Assembly: GCA_902766475.1 (NCBI GenBank)
Contig: CACXDQ010000054.1
Span: forward strand, 1-8,463
Source: an uncultured Eubacteriales bacterium
Lineage (GTDB): Bacteria > Bacillota > Clostridia > Christensenellales > Borkfalkiaceae
Length of the DNA stretch: 8,463 nucleotides
Reading direction: 5' to 3'
Positions 1 to 6,768 of the stretch are shown piece by piece. Below the pieces are notes generated by a model. That model was given only the letters and a program-made list of their open reading frames with translations. It had not been told where the DNA came from and searched no databases. Position 1 is the stretch's first letter; each line of letters starts with the position of its first letter. Made by a program: the position numbers and the translations under genes.

Positions 1-544
1 CGAGTATGCCCTCTATCGCCTCTTCGGGGCGGACGTATTCGTCGCCGACGTGAAGTTTGTCGAGAAAGTCGGTTATCGCCTCGCTCCTCGTCTTTGCATA
101 GCCGTATTTTACCATCATATTGCCTATATGCGGCTTGCCGGGGTTGTTTAAAGAGCGGAGATACTTTACGTCGTCGCCTGAAAAGGTAAAGCCGAAAGTA
201 TCTTTCAGAAAGTCAAGCCTTATCTGCAATTTTTGCATTCTGAAATCATGTCCTTTGTCTACCACGTCGGTTATCTTCTTAGAATTTTCGTCGTAGCCGT
301 AACCTAAAACGTGATACTGCCCTTCCTCGTCCTTACAGGAAAATTCCACGCCCGTTATGAAGGCGGGCGAATTTTCCGTCATGCTGTCCAACACTTCCTT
401 ACAGCCCTTTACGGCGTCGTGATCGGTTATCGAAAACAGCTCCACGCCCTCGGCGGCGACAAAGCCCGCAACTTCCCTCGGCGTAAACGTTCCGTCGGAC
501 GCCGTAGTGTGAATGTGCAGATCTATTTTCTTGGGATAAACCAT
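1..544 (-). CDS. PHP-domain phosphoesterase, 3' end cut by window edge
   Basis: Read on the minus strand from the ATG at 544-542, this gives 181 codons with no stop before the window edge. The N-terminus has the PHP metal-binding signature: D8-L-H10-I-H12, then SDGT (16-19), ITDHD (39-43), E67 in GVEFS, H78, and a KPHIGN stretch with H139. PHP proteins of the YciV/TrpH type are metal-dependent phosphoesterases acting on nucleotides or short oligonucleotides, usually about 280 aa long, so roughly the C-terminal third is missing here. The start overlaps the upstream stop by one base (TGATG), and an AAGGA Shine-Dalgarno lies at 554-558, nine bases before the ATG. Both fix this start and suggest translational coupling to the STAS-kinase-HATPase gene. 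The PHP fold is clear. The substrate, and whether this enzyme is the pathway's output, are unknown. A histidinol-phosphatase-like or polymerase-associated PHP is possible but less likely given the TrpH-like motif layout. Confidence 0.88.
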   Translation of the reverse strand, partial: MVYPKKIDLHIHTTASDGTFTPREVAGFVAAEGVELFSITDHDAVKGCKEVLDSMTENSPAFITGVEFSCKDEEGQYHVLGYGYDENSKKITDVVDKGHDFRMQKLQIRLDFLKDTFGFTFSGDDVKYLRSLNNPGKPHIGNMMVKYGYAKTRSEAITDFLDKLHVGDEYVRPEEAIEGIL

Positions 545-558
545 CAGCCGATATCCTT
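542..558 (-). promoter_or_regulatory. Translational coupling junction (TGATG) with Shine-Dalgarno
   Basis: The stop of the STAS-kinase-HATPase gene (TGA, 546-544) shares its last base with the ATG (544-542) of the PHP gene. The sequence AAGGA on the minus strand (554-558) lies inside the upstream coding end at a good spacing of nine bases. Ribosomes can terminate and restart here, so the two proteins are probably made together. Confidence 0.7.
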
Positions 559-2136
559 TTTGAGCGTGAGAATATTTTTGCCGTCGACGTAATGGTACAC
601 GACGTCGTCCATAATCTTTTTCGTCATGAATATTCCAAGCCCGCCTATATCCCTCTCTTCCGCCGAAAGCGTTACGTCCGGATCGGCTTTCTTAGTGGGG
701 TCGAAAGGCTTGCCGTTGTCGATAAACGTTATCGTGATAGATAACGGGTGCTGAGTTACCTCGACCCTCACCGTCGCCTTGCCGACCCTCGGGGAATAGG
801 CGTAATTTGCGATATTTACGAATATTTCTTCGGCGGCAACGCTTATCTGCATCTGCGTTTTCATGGGGCAGCCGACCTCTTCGAGGTGCTTTTCTATAAA
901 CTCCAAAACCTCCGAAAGATTCTCGTTTTTAGCTTCCGTTTCAAGCTCGTTCCTCAAAAAAAGGAGAGTGTCGGTTTTATTAAGAAGCTCTATAAGCTCA
1001 CTCGTCCAAAGCTCTATCTCGGCTTTCGTTTCTTCCTTTTCCAGCCCGTGGCGGCGAATGGAGCGGCGGATCATTCTCGCATAGCCGACTATCCTCGCCT
1101 TGTCCTCAACCTCTTTAAGTTTTGCCTCGTCGTTCGTGCCGAGGTACGCCGCAAGCACGCTGTGGAAGAATTTTTTCGACGTTTCGAAATCAAAGCCCTG
1201 GAAATGCTTTACCACTTCGTGATCGTATTCCGAATAGCCTATAAACGCATTGTAGATGCTCGCAAACTCGAATATCGGGTGTCCGACGGCGAGCGTATCC
1301 ATATCTATAATAAGCACTTCGTCGCCTTGAAGTTCGAGGTTTTTGGTGTGGTAATCGCCGTGTATCATGTGGTCGTCATGCGGAACGGCTTCGACGAGCG
1401 AGAGGAGCTTTTTGCCCTCTTTTTCGGGAAGGTAATCGAGCATAAATTTCGCCCAACCTATCGCCGTTTCCCTCATGTCGGGGAGCTTGCCCGCCGGAAC
1501 GACTGTGCCGTGTATCTTTTTGAGCATATTTGTGTATTCCCTCACGCACCAATCCATCTTCTCGGGCTGAGTGGAGAGAATTTTGGAGAAAGAGCTTGCG
1601 TTTAAAAGCTCGAATACCGAGCCGTAGCTGTTTCCTACCCTCACCACGTCGTAAGAAATAGCCGTGGGTATGCCGAGAACGAGCGCAACCCTTGCGACCT
1701 CTCTCTCGTGCTGAATGTCTTTGAGTGCGTCGGCGTTGTTGTAGACCTTGACGACGTTGTCCTGGTCAATACGGTAGATCGTGCCGTTTGCGCCCCTGCC
1801 TATCTCCTCGCAACCCTCGACGGAAACGACTCTGTAAGCCTTTTCGACGGTCATCATCTGCGTGAAGCCCGTCATGTCGAGAATTTCGTAAACGTCGCTG
1901 CTTACGTTTACGATCTTCATGTCGTTATACGTCTTTTTGACGTGTAAAAGCACCCTCAGCCCCGCCGAGGAGATATATTCGAGCTTCTCTGCGTCTATCG
2001 TAACGGGTTTCCCCATAGCTCCGCTCAAACCTGCGGTGATCTCCTCTTCCACGGCGTGAGCGTTGTTTGAATCGACTCTGCCGACGAGGTTTATTACCGC
2101 CTCGTTTTCGGTAACGTTTACGTTTACTTCTTTCAT
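544..2136 (-). CDS. STAS - APH-like kinase - RsbW-type HATPase fusion protein
   Basis: This 530-residue protein has three modules. Residues 1-100 are a STAS domain of the anti-sigma-factor-antagonist (RsbV/SpoIIAA) type with the ISSAGLRVLL segment (55-64); S56 or S57 is the likely phosphoserine. Residues 108-375 are an APH/choline-kinase-like fold: glycine loop IGRGANGTIY (112-121), K130 in VVKVY, HGDYHTKN (259-266, catalytic D261, N266) and IDMD (277-280). From memory this matches the TIGR02172 family first noted in Fibrobacter. Residues about 390-530 are an RsbW/SpoIIAB-type HATPase: N-box E437/N441, DNGKPFDP (473-480), GGLGIF (498-503). In partner switching these roles are normally separate proteins: a STAS substrate and the ATPase that phosphorylates it. 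The gene follows a PP2C phosphatase gene with an ATGA overlap and precedes a PHP gene with a TGATG overlap. An AAAGGAG site (2147-2153), ten bases upstream, supports the start. The inferred role is a self-contained phosphorylation switch; its output target is not visible. Confidence 0.9.
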   Translation of the reverse strand: MKEVNVNVTENEAVINLVGRVDSNNAHAVEEEITAGLSGAMGKPVTIDAEKLEYISSAGLRVLLHVKKTYNDMKIVNVSSDVYEILDMTGFTQMMTVEKAYRVVSVEGCEEIGRGANGTIYRIDQDNVVKVYNNADALKDIQHEREVARVALVLGIPTAISYDVVRVGNSYGSVFELLNASSFSKILSTQPEKMDWCVREYTNMLKKIHGTVVPAGKLPDMRETAIGWAKFMLDYLPEKEGKKLLSLVEAVPHDDHMIHGDYHTKNLELQGDEVLIIDMDTLAVGHPIFEFASIYNAFIGYSEYDHEVVKHFQGFDFETSKKFFHSVLAAYLGTNDEAKLKEVEDKARIVGYARMIRRSIRRHGLEKEETKAEIELWTSELIELLNKTDTLLFLRNELETEAKNENLSEVLEFIEKHLEEVGCPMKTQMQISVAAEEIFVNIANYAYSPRVGKATVRVEVTQHPLSITITFIDNGKPFDPTKKADPDVTLSAEERDIGGLGIFMTKKIMDDVVYHYVDGKNILTLKKDIG

Positions 2137-2153
2137 TTTTTGATTTCTCCTTT
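2133..2153 (-). promoter_or_regulatory. ATGA start-stop overlap with strong Shine-Dalgarno
   Basis: The ATG of the fusion gene (2136-2134) overlaps the TGA stop (2135-2133) of the phosphatase gene in the four bases ATGA. A consensus AAAGGAG on the minus strand (2147-2153) sits ten bases before the ATG. The arrangement points to coupled, roughly balanced synthesis of phosphatase and substrate. Confidence 0.75.
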
Positions 2154-4301
2154 ATATTCCATACAGAGCATTGTAAGGTCGTCGAACTGTTCCGCCTCTT
2201 TGACGAATTCGTCCACGGCGCCCCTTACGCCTTTAAGTATCTCCTCGCACGTCGCATCGGCGTGTTCGTTGAGTGCGCCCGTCATTCTGTCCGTGCCGAA
2301 TAATTGATTTTCGGCGTTTGTCGCCTCGGGCACGCCGTCGGTATATATGAACAGTTTAGAGCCGGGTTTCAAGTTTATCTCATACTCTTTATATTTCATT
2401 CCGTCCATGCCGCCGATGACAAAGCCGTGTTTGTCCTTATACAGCTCGAACTTTTCGCCCGCCTGCATTACGACGGGGTATTCATGTCCGGCGTTTGCGG
2501 CGGTGAGCTTACCCGTGGAAATTTCGAGTATGCCGAGCCAGACCGTCACGAACATCTCCTCACGGTTGTTCTGACAAATAGTCGAATTTGTCGCTTCGAG
2601 TATCTCTGCGGGCGACTTCCCGAGCTTTGCGTTGCTTGCGAGAATTATCCTCGAAGCCATCATAAACAGCGCCGCCGGAATTCCCTTTCCCGAAACGTCG
2701 GCAATGAGCATACAGAGATGATCGTCGTCGACGAGGAAGAAGTCATAGAAATCGCCGCCGACCTCTCTCGCCGGATCCATCGATGCGTAAATGTCGAATT
2801 CGGGGCGGTCGGGAAATGCCGGGTAGGTGTTCGGAAGCATATCCGCCTGTATTCTCGTAGCGAGGGCAAGCTCCGTGCCTATCCTCTCCTTTTCGGCGGT
2901 TATATCCGTTATTTTTGCTATATAATCTCTCGTCTTTGACGACAGATCGACAAACGATTGAGCGAGAATTTCTATCTCGTCGCCCGTCTTGTACACCTTT
3001 TCCATCTCGAAAACGGTATCGCCGTCGGAAAGCGAATTTATCCTCGTCGTCATATGTTCGATGGGTCTTACCATCTTTCTCGTTACGAGTATCGATGCGC
3101 CTATAGCCAGAACGACAAGCCCGACGATGATCGTGAGCAATATCTTTACCGATTCCTGAGCGCCGTCCCTGTACGCCGTCAACGACTTTTCGTTTATGCT
3201 CTCGTAATTTGCGAGCATCACTTCCGTCGGCTGATGAGTGAGTTCAACTTCAACCGCCGAAACCGCCGCCCAGCCTACTGTCGCCATCGGCACGCCGACG
3301 AGGTAATATTCCTTACCGTCGACGGAGATATGTTCAAGCCCCGTATTTTTTTCGAGCGACTCTTTGACGAAGTTGGCAAGCTCCTCGTTTTCGTTGTCCC
3401 TTAAATCGGGCGAAGAATCGGAGATCTCGGCTTTAAACGTGCCTTCCTTGTTGGGGGAGAATATGACCTGCCCCATCTCGTTGACAATGCAGATAAAGCC
3501 GCCGCTTGCGTTAGAGCCGTTGACGTAATCGCTTACGGCAGTGAGGAATATGTCCGCCCCGACCACCGCAACGACTTCGCCGTTATAAAACACGGGTGCG
3601 GCGCAAACAAGCCCCGTCGTCCCCGTCGAATAATCTTCTTCAACGCCCGTAAATATGAGTTTCCCGGCGTCTTTCGCCTGAATATACCATTGCCTTTGCC
3701 TTACCGGGAAGGTCTTGGCATTGCCGTTTTCGTCGAGGCTCACGCCCGAACGGTCGTTCACGAAAAGTATGCAGCCGTCCGTCGTCGCCACAAAACATGC
3801 GCCGAGCTTATCCGAATTGTCGAACATGGACGACATTATTTCGCTCATGTTGGCGATAAGCCCGAGATATTCCGAGTCGGCAGGGTCTACGCCCTCTTCG
3901 TGCTGCATCTGCACCGAAGTTTTGCCGTCGTTTTCGGCTTTCGGAGCTTCGTAAGCGTGGTCGTGAAAGCTATCCTTATTTATAAATAGCTGAGTTGCGA
4001 AAGAATGAAGAGTGCTTACGTCCGTCTTTACGTCCGAAAAGAGGTCGTCCGCAATGTACGCTTGAAGCGCCGTCGTCTTTGTGAGCGACTGCGCTATAAC
4101 GCTGTCCATCGTACCTTCCGAAACCTCGGTGATAGCCGATTGCTGTTCTTTGTTGGCTTCTTCCACAACACCCGTAAGGCTCCTTTGCTGAATGAGGCTT
4201 ATGGTTATGAATACGCCTATAAGGGCGGCTACAAATAAAAACATTAAGTTGAATATCTTCTGTTGAAGTCCGCCTATTTTAAACCCGTGAAAAATCCACA
4301 T
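2133..4301 (-). CDS. Membrane sensor phosphatase: dCache - HAMP - PP2C (SpoIIE/RsbU-like)
   Basis: This is a 722-residue membrane receptor with a cytoplasmic serine phosphatase. Membrane segment 1 is about residues 16-37. The extracytoplasmic part (about 40-385) looks like a double Cache sensor, including an RQRQWY segment (201-206) typical of ligand-binding dCache domains. Membrane segment 2 is about 386-406, followed by a HAMP linker (about 404-460) and a short helix. The PP2C/SpoIIE domain (about 475-718) keeps the metal-site acidic residues: GGDFYD (D517, D520), IADVSGKG (D535), YTDGVPEA (D655) and FDDLTM (D707, D708). RsbU/SpoIIE-family enzymes remove phosphate from a serine on a STAS-domain protein, and the STAS protein encoded directly downstream, overlapping by 4 bp, is the obvious substrate. 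A GGAG seven bases before the ATG supports the start. The gap to the upstream HAD gene is 59 bp with no clear terminator or promoter, so the two are probably cotranscribed. The ligand is unknown. Confidence 0.93.
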   Translation of the reverse strand: MWIFHGFKIGGLQQKIFNLMFLFVAALIGVFITISLIQQRSLTGVVEEANKEQQSAITEVSEGTMDSVIAQSLTKTTALQAYIADDLFSDVKTDVSTLHSFATQLFINKDSFHDHAYEAPKAENDGKTSVQMQHEEGVDPADSEYLGLIANMSEIMSSMFDNSDKLGACFVATTDGCILFVNDRSGVSLDENGNAKTFPVRQRQWYIQAKDAGKLIFTGVEEDYSTGTTGLVCAAPVFYNGEVVAVVGADIFLTAVSDYVNGSNASGGFICIVNEMGQVIFSPNKEGTFKAEISDSSPDLRDNENEELANFVKESLEKNTGLEHISVDGKEYYLVGVPMATVGWAAVSAVEVELTHQPTEVMLANYESINEKSLTAYRDGAQESVKILLTIIVGLVVLAIGASILVTRKMVRPIEHMTTRINSLSDGDTVFEMEKVYKTGDEIEILAQSFVDLSSKTRDYIAKITDITAEKERIGTELALATRIQADMLPNTYPAFPDRPEFDIYASMDPAREVGGDFYDFFLVDDDHLCMLIADVSGKGIPAALFMMASRIILASNAKLGKSPAEILEATNSTICQNNREEMFVTVWLGILEISTGKLTAANAGHEYPVVMQAGEKFELYKDKHGFVIGGMDGMKYKEYEINLKPGSKLFIYTDGVPEATNAENQLFGTDRMTGALNEHADATCEEILKGVRGAVDEFVKEAEQFDDLTMLCMEYKGEIKK

Positions 4302-4318
4302 ATAGTTTCTCCGTTTAG

Positions 4319-4334
4319 GGGCGCTTTCCCGCCC
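4319..4334 (-). other. Small GC hairpin between HAD and phosphatase genes
   Basis: On the minus strand GGGCG (4334-4330) and CGCCC (4323-4319) can pair around a six-base loop. No T run follows, so this is not a convincing terminator. It lies just before the phosphatase Shine-Dalgarno and could act as an mRNA processing or stability element, or be incidental. Confidence 0.3.
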
Positions 4335-4360
4335 GAAAATGTCTTGAAGTTAAAGCCCGT

Positions 4361-5431
4361 TTATGCGCTCTTTTTAACGCCGGCGCCGTAAATGGTAGTC
4401 CAATCGTCTTTCATGGAAATGACGTTAAAGCCGTATTCCTTCCACTGCTCTCCGAGCTTTTCGGCTTTTTCGGTATTGCCGTAATCTCTCTCTTCGTCGT
4501 TTGCGATGAGCATATACGCCTCGGCTTTATATTTGTTGTTCGTTATCGAATAGACGTGCATGCTGAGATCGCCCGAACTGTTGCCGAACGACAATACGGG
4601 CTGTTTGTCTATCTCCTGATTTATCTGTAAAACCTTGTTGGTCTTTAAATTCTTGATAAGCACCGTTTCCGTCCTCACGACCTTGTCGTCGGCGGTGAAC
4701 TGATAGTCTAAACTGTCCTTGCCGTTCTGACCGGTAGCTTCGAGCTTGACGTCCATTCCTATTATCTGTTCGTAAGGAATGTTGCAAGGCTCGCTCGCAA
4801 GGGCACGGCAGATAAAGCGGTCGGAGCCGCTTACTATATAGGTCTTGAAATCGTTTTCGTGCAAATAGTCCAAAACCTCTATCATGGGGAGATAAAATGC
4901 GGTAGCATAAGTCATTCCCTCAAAGCCGGCGGGCGTCTGTTTCAAAAATTCCTTGACGTAATCTTCAAATTCCTTGGGGGTAAGCCCGGCGAACGCCTTT
5001 GCCTGACCGAGAGCGTGCTTAATGGGCATATCGCTCGGGAAACTTCCCGTTAAAGAACATTCCCTTATCGTCCTCGCAACCTCTTTTACGTCCTCGTCGG
5101 CGGTATAGTTTTCGTCGTCAAGACATCTGTAAGCCATCAAAAGGTATTCGAGATAGGTGGGGAAAAGTTCGCCGTAAAGCGTTCCGTCCATATCGAAAAC
5201 GGCTATTCTGTCCGCAACGGGAATAAAGTTTTCGGACTTTTTGTCCGTTACGTCCGTAACGTAGCTTTTAAGCGAAGTGAGTGCGTCGCATTTGTTCCAG
5301 TATTTGAATGAAAACTCGGCGGTTTGCGTTTCGCCGCTGTTTTCAAGAGCCTCGTCGCCGCAAGCGACGAACATCATCGCCATTACGGCAATGAGAAGAA
5401 CCGAGATAATTTTCGTAAAGTGTTTTTTCAT
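4361..5431 (-). CDS. Secreted HAD-family phosphatase lipoprotein
   Basis: From the ATG at 5431 this gives 356 residues. The N-terminus (MKKHFTK, a hydrophobic stretch, then FVAC-G with C24) is a lipoprotein signal peptide, so the mature enzyme should be anchored on the outer face of the membrane. HAD motifs follow: FDMDGT with nucleophile D80 and acid/base D82, motif II at YIVSGSD (S201), and motif IV at FGNSSGD (283-288, D288). The layout resembles secreted HAD phosphatases of the phosphoserine/phosphorylcholine phosphatase type, which release phosphate from small organic phosphates. A more upstream in-frame ATG at 5476 is rejected because it lies 5' of the predicted transcription start; the chosen ATG has AAGGAG (5444-5449) twelve bases upstream. 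The gene is first in the apparent signalling operon, so its product might act on, or generate, the molecule sensed by the Cache domain encoded next. That link is inference and the true substrate is unknown. Confidence 0.87.
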   Translation of the reverse strand: MKKHFTKIISVLLIAVMAMMFVACGDEALENSGETQTAEFSFKYWNKCDALTSLKSYVTDVTDKKSENFIPVADRIAVFDMDGTLYGELFPTYLEYLLMAYRCLDDENYTADEDVKEVARTIRECSLTGSFPSDMPIKHALGQAKAFAGLTPKEFEDYVKEFLKQTPAGFEGMTYATAFYLPMIEVLDYLHENDFKTYIVSGSDRFICRALASEPCNIPYEQIIGMDVKLEATGQNGKDSLDYQFTADDKVVRTETVLIKNLKTNKVLQINQEIDKQPVLSFGNSSGDLSMHVYSITNNKYKAEAYMLIANDEERDYGNTEKAEKLGEQWKEYGFNVISMKDDWTTIYGAGVKKSA

Positions 5432-5458
5432 AACAGCATACATCTCCTTATAATATAC

Positions 5459-5487
5459 ATAATACCATATTTGCAAATTTTTGTCTA
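5459..5487 (-). promoter_or_regulatory. Sigma-A-like promoter of the HAD/phosphatase/STAS/PHP operon
   Basis: On the minus strand TAGACA (5487-5482, five of six matches to TTGACA) is followed by a 17-base spacer and TATTAT (5464-5459, five of six matches to TATAAT). Transcription would start near 5452, giving a leader of about 20 bases before the ATG at 5431, with AAGGAG inside it. It appears to be the only good promoter in front of the four-gene operon. Confidence 0.7.
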
Positions 5488-5490
5488 ACG

Positions 5491-5517
5491 AAAAAAAGCA
5501 CTTACACCCCTTTGCTT
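5491..5517 (-). terminator. Possible weak second terminator hairpin
   Basis: Just past the main terminator, AAGCA (5517-5513 on the minus strand) can pair with TGCTT (5500-5496) over a 12-base loop, followed by a run of T (5495-5491). The stem is short and AT-rich. It may be a backup terminator or chance; it lies immediately upstream of the operon promoter. Confidence 0.25.
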
Positions 5518-5519
5518 AC

Positions 5520-5558
5520 AAAAAAATTGCGGCGGTAGACATTTCTGTCTACCGCCGC
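5520..5558 (-). terminator. Rho-independent terminator of the alpha/beta hydrolase gene
   Basis: GCGGCGGTAGACA (5529-5541) and its exact reverse complement (5546-5558) form a 13-bp perfect stem with a four-base loop. On the minus strand the stem is followed by AA and seven T residues (5526-5520). It sits 17 bases after the hydrolase stop codon and before the next promoter, so it insulates the signalling operon from the hydrolase gene. Confidence 0.92.
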
Positions 5559-5575
5559 ATCATGTGCGTTGCTCT

Positions 5576-6535
5576 TTATATGTTTTTCTCTATAAACTTC
5601 TCTATTTCGTCAAACGGGATCTTATCTCCCTTTTCGCCGCCGTCGTAGAGGTCGCAATGCGTTGCGCCCGGCACGATTAAAAGCTCCTTATTTTCGCCCC
5701 TGAGCAGCTTGAATGCGTCCTCTCCGAAATATCTGCTGTGCGCCTTTTCGCCGTGAACGACCATTACGGCGTTTCTTATCTCGCCGGCATAGGTGAACAA
5801 TCTCGTATTTAAAAGCGAAGTCGACGCCGTGACGTTCCAGCCGCCGTTGCTGTTCAAAGAGCGTGGGTGATAACCCCTCTTCGTCTTATAATAATCATAA
5901 TATTGCTTGACGAAATCGGGCATACCCGTGGGGTCGTCCACAACCCCGCCGCCGAGCGCATAGTTGCCGTTTTTAAAGTCTTTCGTCCTCTGCTCGTTCA
6001 AAGCGACTCTCTTTTGGTATCTCGCCTCTTCGCTGTCCTCGCCGTCGAAATAGCCGTTGCCCGTTACCCTCGACATATCGTACATCGTTACCGCAACCGT
6101 CGCCTTTATCCTCGTGTCGATGCAAGCCGTCTGAATAGCCATTCCGCCCCAACCGCAAATACCTATTATGGAAATTTTATCGGGGTTTACCTCGTCGAGG
6201 TTGGAAAGGAAATCGACCGCCGCTTGAAAGTCCTCAACGTTTATATCGGGCGAATTCATATAGCGTGGCTCGCCGCCGCTCTCCCCCGTGAACGAAGGGT
6301 CGAATGCGATAGTCAGAAAACCTCTTCTCGCCATCTCCTGCGCATACAGCCCGCTCGACTGTTCCTTGACGGCGCCGAACGGACCCGACACGGCGATAGC
6401 CGGCAGCTTTCCCGCCGCCTTTTTGGGCGAATACATATCCGCCGAAAGCGTAATTCCGAAGTGATTTTTAAAGCAAACTTTTTTATGATTTACCTCACCC
6501 GAAAGCGGAAAAACCTTATCCCAATTATCTTTCAT
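5576..6535 (-). CDS. Alpha/beta hydrolase (dienelactone-hydrolase/S15-like) with Cys nucleophile
   Basis: This 319-residue protein appears to be cytoplasmic, with no signal peptide or membrane segment. The alpha/beta hydrolase core is recognisable: a strand and oxyanion region around AVSGPFGAVKEQ (48-59), FDPSFTGESGG (79-88), the nucleophile elbow IGICGWGG (124-131) and a late histidine in PGATHCDLYD (H293). The acidic member of the triad could be E263 in VHGEKAHS or a nearby acid. The elbow carries cysteine (C127) where most family members have serine; dienelactone hydrolases also use cysteine. Family members hydrolyse esters, lactones or amides, and the substrate cannot be read from the sequence. 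AAGGAG (6544-6549) lies eight bases before the ATG. The gene has its own promoter (6567-6596) and terminator (5520-5558), so it is monocistronic, and it is divergent from the XRE regulator, which could control it. Confidence 0.9.
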   Translation of the reverse strand: MKDNWDKVFPLSGEVNHKKVCFKNHFGITLSADMYSPKKAAGKLPAIAVSGPFGAVKEQSSGLYAQEMARRGFLTIAFDPSFTGESGGEPRYMNSPDINVEDFQAAVDFLSNLDEVNPDKISIIGICGWGGMAIQTACIDTRIKATVAVTMYDMSRVTGNGYFDGEDSEEARYQKRVALNEQRTKDFKNGNYALGGGVVDDPTGMPDFVKQYYDYYKTKRGYHPRSLNSNGGWNVTASTSLLNTRLFTYAGEIRNAVMVVHGEKAHSRYFGEDAFKLLRGENKELLIVPGATHCDLYDGGEKGDKIPFDEIEKFIEKNI

Positions 6536-6566
6536 AACCCAATCTCCTTAATTTTTTATATATTAT

Positions 6567-6596
6567 ATTTTACCATATTATCCCCCCTTTTGTCAA
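6567..6596 (-). promoter_or_regulatory. Sigma-A-like promoter of the alpha/beta hydrolase gene
   Basis: On the minus strand a perfect TTGACA (6596-6591), an 18-base spacer and TAAAAT (6572-6567) precede the hydrolase. Transcription would begin near 6560, giving a leader of about 25 bases that carries AAGGAG. A TGTTGA sequence, one half of the nearby palindromes, overlaps the -35 box. That overlap may be chance because the -35 consensus itself contains TTGA. Confidence 0.7.
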
Positions 6597-6622
6597 CATC
6601 TTTTTATTCCGTTGTTTTTTAC

Positions 6623-6651
6623 TTGCAAACGCCGCATAAAAATGTTATAAT
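6623..6651 (+). promoter_or_regulatory. Rightward promoter P1 upstream of the XRE gene
   Basis: TTGCAA (6623-6628), a 17-base spacer and a perfect TATAAT (6646-6651) form a good sigma-A-like promoter. Its -35 lies 26 bp from the -35 of the divergent hydrolase promoter. Transcription from about 6658 would give a long leader of about 265 bases containing all three palindromes. Confidence 0.65.
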
Positions 6652-6689
6652 TACGTTGTGTTTGTAATTAAACCGACTGTATTTTCTTC

Positions 6690-6704
6690 TCAACATTTTG
6701 TTGA
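6690..6704. repeat. Palindromic site 1 (TCAACA-TTT-TGTTGA)
   Basis: This is a perfect 15-bp inverted repeat with six-base half sites and a three-base centre. The same half sites and spacing recur at 6789-6803 and, with one mismatch, at 6769-6783. The size and symmetry suit a dimeric helix-turn-helix regulator; the XRE protein encoded at 6923 is the natural candidate. Site 1 lies about 32 bp downstream of the predicted P1 start, where binding would act as a roadblock. Confidence 0.6.
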
Positions 6705-6768
6705 TAAAACTAAAAAACGCCCTCATTTTTTACCAAATTTTATAAAAAACACGCAGTTTTGGGCAAAT

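Noticed and set aside
748..1605. 285-codon open frame on the plus strand
   Set aside because: It lies wholly antisense to the STAS-kinase-HATPase gene, whose motifs are intact. Its translation shows no recognisable domain, and no ribosome site precedes it. It is a shadow of codon bias in the real gene.
2304..2939. 211-codon open frame on the plus strand
   Set aside because: It is antisense to the PP2C domain coding region, which carries all catalytic motifs. No domain or start signal is seen.
5867..6667. 266-codon open frame on the plus strand
   Set aside because: It is antisense to the alpha/beta hydrolase and runs through its promoter. The translation is low-complexity and basic, with no family features.
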